DNA of 64,000 nucleotides, from positions 62,001 through 126,000 of the forward strand of contig JAXGGA010002202.1 in NCBI GenBank assembly GCA_038373865.1, given 5' to 3'. A program made the translations under genes and the position numbers. The stretch comes from Uloborus plumipes. Taxonomy: Eukaryota; Arthropoda; Arachnida; Araneae; Uloboridae. This document shows positions 54,780-64,000 of this stretch, one piece after another. Numbering within the stretch: the first letter of the stretch is position 1; every line of letters starts with the position of its first letter. The notes beneath the pieces were generated by a model. That model was given only the letters and a program-made list of their open reading frames with translations. It was not told the DNA's origin and made no database searches.

Positions 54780-55599
54780 ACACAATGATCACAAAAGTGT
54801 CGCATTTTAGTCACTGTGCTATTACGTAGTCACATCTCTGTTTCTGTGACTATTGTAAATCACAATTGGGCTTTGCAGCGTAGTCATTTAAAGGTTACAA
54901 AAAAGCTGAGAAATTTGCTGTGACGATAATGAGAAGTAGCATAACTAATATCAAATAACCACATTGCTACCAAAACATTGCATAAAATTTACAATTACAT
55001 GACGTTAATAGGGTTGCACTACAATGTTCCTTTTTGACGTTGCTGCTGACTGACATTTGTAAGTTACTGTCAACTTTTACCAACAGACCGGATGGTGACT
55101 TTGTAGAATCTCATTAAGACTGCCATATGATGGTCACATAGGCATCTTATTTTAGTCACTATGTTATGAGGGGTTAAATTATGACACCACCCAGAAAGGA
55201 CAATGATGTAAAGGCAGTCACAATCAGGTCACATTTCAGTCACTGTTCTGTTGGAAAGCTGTTAAGGACTCATAAAATTTTGCTTTTGACTGATTTTGTT
55301 AACGAGAAAATTATCAATTTACAGTCTTTAATCAGTAAAACAAATATTTTTCATGAAGTTACATTAAGAGCACAATGTAACATCTCCCAACATTACACGG
55401 TGACCAGTCACAATTCAGTTGTTACAGTGACATTGTAATGAAGTCATTAGAAAAATGTCGCAAATATGTCGCAATATGATTTATGTGTGTCATCACAATT
55501 CAGTCATGGTTATAGAATGTGTCATATTTGGATCATACGTTTCTGATAGCTTTTGCCTTTCTCTTGTGTACATGCTCATTTTATTAAGAACTTCAAAAT

Positions 55600-57778
55600 T
55601 GAGGGCAGGCAGCTTAGTTTCATCCTCTTCATCTTCCTCACTAGCAGGTTTAGCTAATTCTGCAAGGTCAACATTTGAGGAAGTCTGGCCATGACAGTCG
55701 ACGAGCTTATTGGTACAATCTTCCTTTATATCACAGAAACCTTCTCCACCGAGTTGATTTCCACCACTGCCTTTCTTACTGCTTCATACTGAATCTCTTC
55801 TGGGGCAAAGCCTTCACAGTCATGCACAACATCCTGCCAAAGTTTCTTAAAACTTGCACAGGTTGTCTACGATTTCATAGTTTTTAACGATGTGCCTATG
55901 TTGTGCAGTGCAGAGGCAACTGTGAATTGCTTCTAGTACCATATTTTCGGGGAGATAGACCGCACCACCGTATACGCCGCACTTCGCAAAATTCGGGAGA
56001 AAAAAAATGTGTTGCATCAGACACGCTGCATAAACTTAGTTAAAAATTTAATCTGCAAGAACCTACGCTGCAGTATACTCGTATTGACATCGTTCAAAAA
56101 CAATGACAAGAATTATTGATTTGAAAACAGTGTTTCAATATCACAGAACATAGAAAATTAAAACGTTGCAACATTTTGGAAATAACTGCAACTTATAGTA
56201 ACCCTGTCCTACTTTGGTTAGTTTCTACGGCAACCTTACTTCCCATTCCCTCAGCAACGGTGGCGGGCAATTTTTTTTCCTGTTTGGATTCCTTTATTAG
56301 ATATGTTGGTTGTTGATGGTTTTTTTCCTTAATTTATTCTCCTTCCTTATCAAAGGCGATTTTTTATTTGTTTTTCGTTTGGATTCATTCCTTCATTAGA
56401 TATGTTTGTTATTGTTGATGGTGTCACCCTTTTCAATATAGAACTGTTCAAGGCCGTCGCAATAGTGGCTTTTGATGTCGGACTCTTAATTCGCTTTGTT
56501 TTAGGTAATAAATAAACATAACATGTACTTAAAAAAAACAAAAAAAAACAAAATTAAAAAAAAAATTACATCATATAAGCCGCAGGAATTAAAATTCAGC
56601 TTTTAAACAAGTATAAGCCACAGCTTATCTACCCGAAAATATGGTACTCCTACAAGTTGAAATTTTCCATTCTGTCCCTTGCTTGCACAAAATTTTGGAT
56701 ACATTCTTTTGTATAAATGACTTAAAATGCCCGAATAGCCCCCTGGTTCATTAGCTGGATTAATGCAGTTATATTCGGCGTAAAAACCCAACTTCAACGC
56801 CTTCCTCAAAAAGGTTTTTGGCATGCCCTCCAGCATTATCCATTATCGAGATGACCTTGTTGTTGAAGTAATTTTTAAGCTGAAGAATAAATGATTCAAC
56901 AAACCATGCTTTTGTAATCGTTTTTGTAATCCAAGCCTTTGAGTAGTGCATCCAATGAACTGGTAGAGTAGCTTTGTTTTCCAAGCCTTTGGGTTTTTTG
57001 ACTTATAAATTAAAGACGGCTTTAACAAAAGGCCTGCTGCATTGCCGTACAAGCAGTTACGCGATGCTTATGAGTTTTAAACCCAGAGGTCTTCTCTTCA
57101 TCTTTAAATAAATATGTTAGTGATGGTATTCACTTCCAGAACAGCCTTGTCACGTCCCTACCAAAGAGCTGCTCAGGCTGATAACTTCCTTCCATAATAA
57201 TTTTAAGGAATTCAGTTTTTAAGTAATCTTCTGCTGCAGCAAGATCAGCTGAAGTGCTTTCACCATGAAGGACCACACTTCTCAAATTGCTTCTTTTAGT
57301 AAATCTATGGAGCCTATCAGCATAGCATGAAATGTCTGAACGCCCCAGAGTCCTGACAGAGGGTCCTCAATGTTTTCTTCTTTGACTGGAACAATCGTAG
57401 AGTCACCTGCAATTTCTCTATACAGTTGTTTCACCTTTTCTTTGATAACATTTCCATCCATTTGAACACCCCTCTTTCTGACCTGTTTAATCGACAACAC
57501 AAAAACAAATTCCATTATCATCAGATTTGCATTTTGCTTAGATACTACTCTGAAAAGCTTCAATATTAAAACTGAGTCCTGCAATTTTTTGGATTTCTTT
57601 TTCCTGAATTTTAATTGTACTCATTAAAGATTCACTCATACCTAATTTTTTGTGCAACCTTCAACGCACCTTTTAATTGTTCCAACATATCAAGAATTTT
57701 AATTTTTTCATTAATGGTTAGAAATTTTCTCTTTTCTTTTAAAACATCTTTAGATTTAAGAGCGGGCTTAGGTGGCAT
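55600..57778 (-). pseudogene. Tigger-type transposase pseudogene, split by a MITE
   Basis: From an ATG at 57778 it reads MPPKPALKSKDVLKEKRKF then LTINEKIKILDMLEQLKGAL (helix-turn-helix DNA binding). After many breaks come YGNAAGLLLKPSLIYKSKNP, LPVHWMHYSKAWITKTITKA and VISIMDNAGGHAKN (catalytic D of the DDE domain), then GGYSGILSHLYKRMYPKF. Coding stops at about 56650, where a MITE begins, and resumes at 55935 with LWQDVVHDCEGFAPEEIQ, running to an acidic ASEEDEEDETKLPA near 55610. Frameshifts and stops are frequent. Its own terminal repeats were not identified. Confidence 0.8.
55937..56646. mobile_element. MITE, about 710 bp, inserted in the Tigger pseudogene
   Basis: The ends TACCATATTTTCGGGGAGAT and (reversed) TACCATATTTTCGGGTAGAT are inverted repeats. 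The flanks on the transposase strand are TAGGAG and TAGAAG, a likely eroded 6-bp duplication. The interior has CATATAAGCCGCA-type words and many A-runs. The class is not assigned. Confidence 0.7.
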
Positions 57779-58128
57779 TATCTCTCTTCAATGTTTAAAG
57801 GAAGAATGAAAAGAATGAATGAGAAATACGGAATGGTTAATTGATTAGCTGAGACAAAGTGATATTTATACTTGCAGGGTATGGAAGCTTCCGCTTTTAG
57901 TGGTGCTAAACAGATCAAATTCCATCACAAAACCAAAATTTAATCAATAACCTAGTTGATGCTTATGCCCAGCGTTTACTTCCCGAAAATTTCTCATTAC
58001 AGTAGAGGAATTCGTGTTGTTTGAAAATTTCATTTCTCAGGAAAAACTCACGTTATAGTTGTTTCGCGCAAGTCGGATCGGGTTATATATATATATATAT
58101 ATATACATATATAAAAATATATGCATAT
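57779..58128. other. No gene; TA microsatellite
   Basis: Probably the upstream part of the Tigger copy. A (TA)n run occupies 58085-58104. Confidence 0.45.
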
Positions 58129-58307
58129 CGTAAAATCCCGAAAGTACCCCCCAATGAATATACCCCTACCCCTATTTGTCTAAATGGAAATTTATTTTAA
58201 ATCCTGAATATACTTAATCTTAATTCTCAATTATAACCCCCCCACCCTCCTGAAATATATCTGTTTGGTTTTTAAAAGGAGGGGGTTACTTTCGGGATTT
58301 TACAGTA
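58129..58307. mobile_element. Small MITE-like inverted repeat, about 180 bp
   Basis: CGTAAAATCCCGAAAGTACC at the left and (reversed) CTGTAAAATCCCGAAAGTAA at the right, with C-rich runs just inside both. Confidence 0.65.
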
Positions 58308-58537
58308 CATATAGTTACAGATAAGATTTGATTTGATTGCATGAACACATCTTTTATAAAAATATCAAACTACAAATGACTAGTAAATTGCTAACCTTTA
58401 TTACATAAACAAGTTCAAATAATCAATTAAATTTAATGGTATAAAGAGGATAGAGTAAACAAAAAATTTTTAATCTGAAAATAGCAACAGATTAATGATC
58501 TAAGAAAACAAAAAATTAAACAGGTCAAAATCTACAG

Positions 58538-59890
58538 CAGGGTTCATACGGGTGAATATCAGGAAAAGTGCTAATTTAAGTCACAAATGAATTTCTCAAG
58601 CACTTCCAAATAAAAACCAAAAATTTTTCTTTTTCCATACAGTAAACTGCGTCGCACATACAATCCATGACAAAATTTTCAGGTTTTACTTTAATTTGTG
58701 ACAATAGAACTCTTTTTATTTCCTCAATGTCATGTCGGCAGCGCGTCACACATTCGAATCGCAAAGTTCAAAAAAATCCTGTGGGTTATAAAACATCGCA
58801 GCAGAAACAAATACAAAAGAAAATAACGTGTTTTATGTTCATCTATGACGATTAACTCTTGTGTTTTAGATAAAATGAATTTAGATCGATAAAAAAAGGC
58901 AATTTCTGCTTGTCACCAGTTTTCATAACATGACGAGTGAGCCAACTTCCCGAATTATAAAATCTAGACAAAACATTTTTTGGCGCCAAAAAATTATGCT
59001 GGGTGAAGCTCTAATATGTGATGTTTCAGTTCTGATAGAAAATTTTCACTTCGGCTGCATTGAATAACAGGTAAGATTTTTTCAATCTTGACTTTTCTGT
59101 TTCTACCAAATGAAGTGTCATGTCGGCAGCGTGTTATGAGTTTGTTGAGTTTTAAAGTACACAGATTCAAGTGCATCGTTTTTCCTGCCAAATTTTCTCA
59201 TTTTAGCAGTTTATTCATTGTTTTTTAAATGCTTCAAAAACATGAATTTTTCCGCAAAATTTGAGTTTTCAAACAAAATTATTGCTTTTTCACCCTCTTT
59301 TCTTTTACATCAATATTCCGACCTTCGTTCTGCACCCAAAAATATAATTTTGTTTTAAAATGGAAAACTTACGAACATTTTAGTGAAAATCACCCTCCCC
59401 CGCCAAACTCTGACTATCCTGAATTAATTTCGTTTTTTAAGATTGCGTTTAGAATTTTATTTTATTTTGATTTTGTAACTATTAACCTATTTATCTGTTT
59501 GAAACAAACTTTGTCGCACTTATTTAGACTTTAACTAACTTTTAATTAGTCTCTAATTTTACATATAAAACAAAAAAGCGCTCAGGCTCTGAAAATATTA
59601 TTATATTCTAAGTAATAATTATTTTATTTTTGAACATTTAAGGTAGTGAAAAGTGTAAAATCTGTAATATTTGTCAGTTCGGTAGCATTTTCATCATGTC
59701 GGTAACGCTCAAAGACAACCCCCCTAAAAGGGGGGTAAATGTTCACCTTGACCATGCCCCTAATTTTTAAAAAATATTGTTACTAATGTGTATTTGAAAT
59801 ACCCTATTAATTTAATTCTCTGAGTAACTTCAAAAATTGAAAATTTCCATGGTCAAATTGGCACTTTTCCTGATATTCACCCATACACAT
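58538..59890. mobile_element. Foldback element with CAGGGTTCATACGGGTG left end
   Basis: CATACGGGTGAATATCAGGA with AAAGTGCTAATTT at 58546-58576 is repeated inverted at 59855-59886, giving a 1.34-kb element with about 31-bp terminal repeats. The word TCATGTCGGCAGCG recurs at 58730 and 59118 and, diverged, at 59695. No target duplication is clear. No protein is recognised. Confidence 0.55.
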
Positions 59891-60855
59891 TTTTGAAAAT
59901 GAAAATTAAGGACTTTTTCAGGACTCCCAAATTTTTTAAGGACTCAAAGGAAAATATTTAAATAGCTTTAGGAACACAATTTCAAAGTACTCGACTTACG
60001 AGTACATTATGTTTTTAAAATGTAGAGAGATATTTGCAATGGACTCTGATTTAAGTGACAATGAATGATTAAGCGCTATTAAAATGACTTAACCTGGCAT
60101 TGTACTTACTAATGATAACCTCTACAAATGACTACTCCTTACAATGCTGCCAGGTTAGGTTTCTCTCATGAAGTTTGATACAATTATATACCATGGTGAG
60201 CTGAAAATGACTTTTTTTTTAATATTTCGATGATGGGTATTGCGGAAAAAGTGCCACTGAGGAAGCAAAGTGCACATAAAAGAATTGAAATTTTTTGATC
60301 AATTTCTTGATCTGCCATAATTGGCTTGAAGTTTGGAAACAATGCAGTTTTTTCGAGACTTTTAGGAAATTATTATTTTTTTTAAATTTTATTTTCGATA
60401 ACGGGTAGGGTGGAAAAGGTTCCATTGGGGACATAAAAATTCCATAAAAAATTTTGAGGTCTGTTGTATAACTCCTTCCTTTTCCACAAAAATGTATAGT
60501 AGATTTGACAATTTCCTGTTTTTTTTCTATGTTTTAAATTAAACTTTGTCAAAACGTTAAAATACTGTGCTTGCCGTACTTATCAGAAACAACTACATTG
60601 TTTGTCCCATATAATTTCATTTTTAGATTTCGGAGCTAAAAAATTTTTTAAATAATTTCCTAAAAATCTCAAAAAACTGCAATTTTTAAGTTATCAATAA
60701 GTTATTGTAATTATAACACTGTCACTTTCAGTAGTTTTCTTTCATTTTAGTTATACAATTTGCTGTGAAGTATGTGTTGAATATCAGCATATTGTTAAGA
60801 AAGAAGAAAGTCACATGAATAATAAAAAATAAATGAAATAAAATAAAGCAGTCTT
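59891..60855. other. Upstream intronic sequence, no gene seen
   Basis: AT-rich. Similar GGTATTGCGGAAAAAGTGCC and GGTAGGGTGGAAAAGGTTCC phrases at 60237 and 60405 suggest an old duplication. Confidence 0.35.
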
Positions 60856-60859
60856 TGGT

Positions 60860-61340
60860 AGCTAAGTTAAAATAATTTCCAATTATCAAAAATATTAAAA
60901 TACTTTCAAGATACAAAAGGACTAAAATCTTAACACATTAAACAATTTTTTGACAATAGATCAGTTTTTTTAAAATAAATTTATTTATTAATAATAAAAA
61001 TTTAAAAAATGCAGTAAATTAATTTAAGATAGTAATATGTTAAAATAACTTCCAACCATCAAAAATATTAAAACACTGAGAAGATGTTAAAGGATTGAAA
61101 TGTCGAACAAAAGAAGTGATTTTACCAGAGTCGCGGGTGAAATGTAAGCATGTAAAATGGAGAGAATTTTTTTATTAATAAATTATTGAAATAAATAATT
61201 AAATGTGATAACCTATAGTAGCATATGTTAATGTAACCTAAAATTTTCGCAAATATTAAAATATTTGCACGATGCAAAAGGATTGCTGTCTCAACCATGC
61301 AAACCAGTTTTCCGCGAAGTACGCGTTCAGTTCCCATATA
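60860..61340 (+). repeat. Dispersed repeat R1, three tandem-like copies
   Basis: Copies at about 60865-60955, 61030-61130 and 61200-61340 share AAAATAACTTCCAAC, AAATATTAAAA, CAAGATACAAAAGGACT (or GATGCAAAAGGATTG) in that order, with spacing of about 165-175 bp. Related single copies are at 13165 and 16290. Confidence 0.65.
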
Positions 61341-61389
61341 TGACGAAGTTTAGGCTCTCTCTCGCATATTAAAGCATGTAATGATAAAT

Positions 61390-61560
61390 TTTAAAGAGCC
61401 AGCTTTTAACAAGTGGAAGAAAAACAAAGAAAAAAAAACATGAAAGTCTTTTAAAAATTAAGGAAAATTTTCGAAAATTAAGGACTTTTTAAGGGTTTTT
61501 TAGGGACCTTAATTTTGTCTGATAAAATTAAGAGTTTCTTAAGGAAGTACGAACCCTGTA
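61390..61560. repeat. Terminal piece of a CAGGGTTCGTAC repeat
   Basis: Near-identical to 47240-47389 and ends AGGAAGTACGAACCCTG. It is the second copy of a hAT-like terminus. Confidence 0.6.
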
Positions 61561-61953
61561 CAGACCTGCACCTAGTAAAAAAACATTTAATGATAATTTT
61601 ACCATCATAACATATTAAATATTAAAAACAATAAATTAAAAGGAAAGTGTAAGTGCTGTTTATCTGGCAATCAGGGGTGCCCAGAACTAAAATTTTTGGA
61701 AGGGGAAAATTATTACTTTGCCGAATTAAGTTCCAATTTTACCGAATGATAAAATACAAGCATGCACATATGTCGTACATGCATAACATTTAGTGAGAAA
61801 AAACATTATGCATCTTTTAGAAAACAATTCTAAAAACTAAAAAGAACAAATATTCTCAATGCTGCAATTTATTGTTTTCAAATTGCCTTATCAGGAAAAG
61901 GGGCCAAATACAGAAATTATTGAAGGTCACAGTGGAAATTATTGGAAGGTCAC

Positions 61954-63958
61954 CAGGGTTGATACATTTTAGCCGGGCCAAAAAAAGCCGGCCGGCTTTT
62001 TTTGGTTTAAACCACTTAAAAAAGGCCGGCTTTTTTTAGGAAAAAAGGCCGGCTTTTATTAAAAACTCTGGCTTTTTTAGGATTTTTTTTGGTGGTGTTT
62101 TATTTTAATTTCCTTACAATGAAAATTATATTATTAATACAATTACAGCTCTGTTGACAAATTCCATGACACAAGACTAATTAGATAGTTGTTACAAAAA
62201 TAGAAAAATAAAGCTATTGTTCTATATCAGGTAATTAGTCTTGTTCAATGGAATGTAAATGGTCGTAAATGAATTTTCGTCAAAGTATTCAAAAGCTCAC
62301 ATGATTCTGCTGCTGTTGTTAGCAGTTATCTGGTATAGTCTTGAAATAACAATGAACTCTTATATTTTTTTTCTGCTTTTTTTTAAGTCACAAAAACTTT
62401 TATCTGCTTCTTAATTGAAAAACAATTGTTTAAAAAATAAAGTTTTTTATGTATACATAGAAACCAACAGGTCTATATTAGTGAATGAATTTAAATTCTA
62501 CTGGAATGATACAGATTTCAGAAGTAATGTTTTTACTATTGTATACATAAATGATAGTGCAAAAAAAAAAAAAAAAACTGGTCGATGCAACAGTCTTTTT
62601 AAAATTTTTACTTTAGGCACACATGGCAGCGGGAAATGCTAGTTTAGTAACTCAAGAGTTTTGAAAGCACTTGTTTAAGGGAAGAGGGAAGTACTTGAAT
62701 CAGAGATATCTGATTATAAAGAGGTCAAAAAAAAAAAAAAAAAGCCTGACTGGTTTTTTGATTTAAAACACTTTAAAAAGACCAATTTTTTGTAAATCTG
62801 TCTCTTTTTTTTCAAAGCTATTTTAATAAACATATTGGAATAAAAATTACGCTTATATGAACAATATCCTTAAGTTATACTGTAATATTAAATTAGATAA
62901 AATTTGCTTCTTACAAAACATACATTACAAAAATAGGAAAACAAATTCATTTATTAGAGACATGTGATCTTGCTTAGTACAAATTAAAAATTACTTTAAA
63001 GAAATGATACACTGCATATTCAAAAAATTACGTATAACTGTTGCTATATACAGTAAACTACCAATCATTTGGTTCAGCCTTGCCTAAAGATTGCATAAAA
63101 TGCAGAAGAAGCCCCCTCCTCACTTTGTTTCCCTGCAATCTCTTTTTTAGGTGCCACTCCCTCAATCAACTGGATTGTCAAATTGTCATTGAGCTGACCA
63201 TTGCTCTTTCACCTGCTCTCCACTTCCTAAAGAATGAAGGAAGGCATCCTTTCTTTTAGTATAATAATGTGCAGCCACCTGCTTTTTATCTTGATTTTAA
63301 ACTTTTAATCCTTTTGTACATTGGTGCTCCTGTCACTCAATTTGAAGGATTGTTCCCAATGATATCTCACCCTTTTTTTCCGCACAAGCCTCTACTGAAT
63401 TCTGAGACTCCTGTTATTGCTTAAGGACACAGGGTTTGCCTTCCCTTTTATTAAGGGGCCTTAGTTTCTAGGAAGGGAGATAATGCCTTGCTTTCACTAA
63501 AGAGTGCTGGTCATGATACCTTCATATCATTTTACAAATAGTGCAGGATGGGCTTTTTTGTCCAATTGACATGTGTCTTCAGACAATTCTAATATTTTTC
63601 TTTTCAGCAGAGTTTAAATAAAGGGGAGTTTGCTCTTTGCATTTTATTCAAATTCAAACCAACTAATCCAGCAGTGATATGCTATGACATTATTATTTGA
63701 TGTTTTATAATGATTTGCAGTTTTTGTGTAACTATTTCTTTTATCATTTCACAAAAGTATTGTTTTATTACTTAAATTGATACGGGTTACCTGATTGAAA
63801 TGCATAGAAGTCAAAAGTATAAGTGTAAAGTATAATATTTTAAAAAAGGCCAAAAAAGACCGGCTTTTTTTAAAAAAAGGCCAAAAAAGACCGGCTTTTT
63901 TAATAAAAGCCGGCCGGTCTGGCCTTTTTTAAAAAAAGCCGGCTTTTTTGCAACCCTG
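61954..63958. mobile_element. Non-autonomous hAT element, 2,005 bp
   Basis: It starts CAGGGTTGATACATTTTAG and ends TTTTTTGCAACCCTG, flanked by a perfect 8-bp duplication AAGGTCAC (61946-61953, 63959-63966). Both ends carry clusters of AAAAAAGCCGGCTTTTTT and GGCCGGC, likely transposase-binding repeats. The centre is AT-rich with no recognised transposase. It is inserted in an older repeat whose left end (CAGGGGTGCCCAG) is near 61672 and which continues past the window. Confidence 0.88.
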
Positions 63959-64000
63959 AAGGTCACACAGCCCCTTTGGGGCATTCTTGTTGGCAATGCA

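Larger units (their letters stand above)
53059..55535. mobile_element. GTGAC-rich element, copy 2, diverged
   Basis: It starts CCCTTACAACACTGACTATA followed by AAGATGCTTTTGTG and shows the same GTGAC/GTCAC word structure and block order as 17463-19415, including GTCGCAAATATGTCGCA near the right end. A tRNA-like sequence sits at the matching position (53432-53493). A hAT MITE interrupts it at 54161-54779. The right end is estimated. Confidence 0.6.

Noticed and set aside
58085..58104. TA run as a possible promoter element
   Set aside because: It is a simple (TA)n microsatellite with no associated gene start.
52936..64000. Upstream INTS13 exons with the protein start
   Set aside because: No stretch resembling the expected N-terminal region with an in-phase donor was found. 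Open frames here belong to Tigger or are random.
1..64000. LTR retrotransposon or viral insertion
   Set aside because: No long terminal repeats, gag/protease/integrase motifs or viral proteins were recognised. All reverse transcriptases seen are of non-LTR type.

Overview
This is a eukaryotic, AT-rich, intron- and transposon-dominated window. The LINE, hAT, Tigger and mariner mix, together with the protein sequence of the one clear host gene, suggests an arthropod, most likely an arachnid such as a spider. The taxon is an inference and was not tested.

The backbone is one host gene on the minus strand: the middle of INTS13 (Integrator complex subunit 13, asunder in flies). Seven coding exons were found: 52736-52935, 44104-44184, 39775-39865, 25110-25238, 20880-20964, 20547-20648 and 8626-8715. 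All have GT/AG splice sites, every exon-exon phase agrees, and together they give 259 continuous codons. The 5' exons lie to the right of the window. The 3' exons were not found and probably lie to the left. The introns are 0.2 to 14.5 kb long and most of their length is mobile DNA.

Layout from left to right. 0-5 kb: a nearly readable CR1-like LINE (+), two unrecognised minus-strand open stretches and a piggyBac transposase relic. 5-9 kb: a hAT MITE, then a repeat element carrying a 72-bp minisatellite hit twice by the same MITE in opposite orientations; then the last INTS13 exon. 9-20 kb: CR1 and RNase H-type LINE relics, a hAT element, and a 1.95-kb GTGAC-rich element with an embedded tRNA-like sequence. 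20-26 kb: three INTS13 exons, a palindromic 2.8-kb DNA element and a SINE-like insertion with an 11-bp target duplication. 26.9-39.7 kb: one hAT transposon, opened out to 12.9 kb by nested insertions: a 1.37-kb TTAA foldback, a tRNA-SINE, and a further repeat that itself holds a mariner-like foldback and a LINE with 16-bp target duplications. 40-52 kb: more MITEs, a piggyBac-type MITE with clear TTAA termini, a second long hAT element, an internally deleted Tigger, and the second mariner-like foldback. 53-64 kb: a second GTGAC/tRNA element containing a hAT MITE, a Tigger transposase pseudogene split by a MITE, foldback repeats, and a 2-kb hAT element with GCCGGC-rich ends.

The transposons do not work together. 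They are a layered insertion record inside one essential gene, and many boundaries can be fixed to the base from target-site duplications. No rRNA gene, CRISPR array or LTR retrotransposon was recognised.
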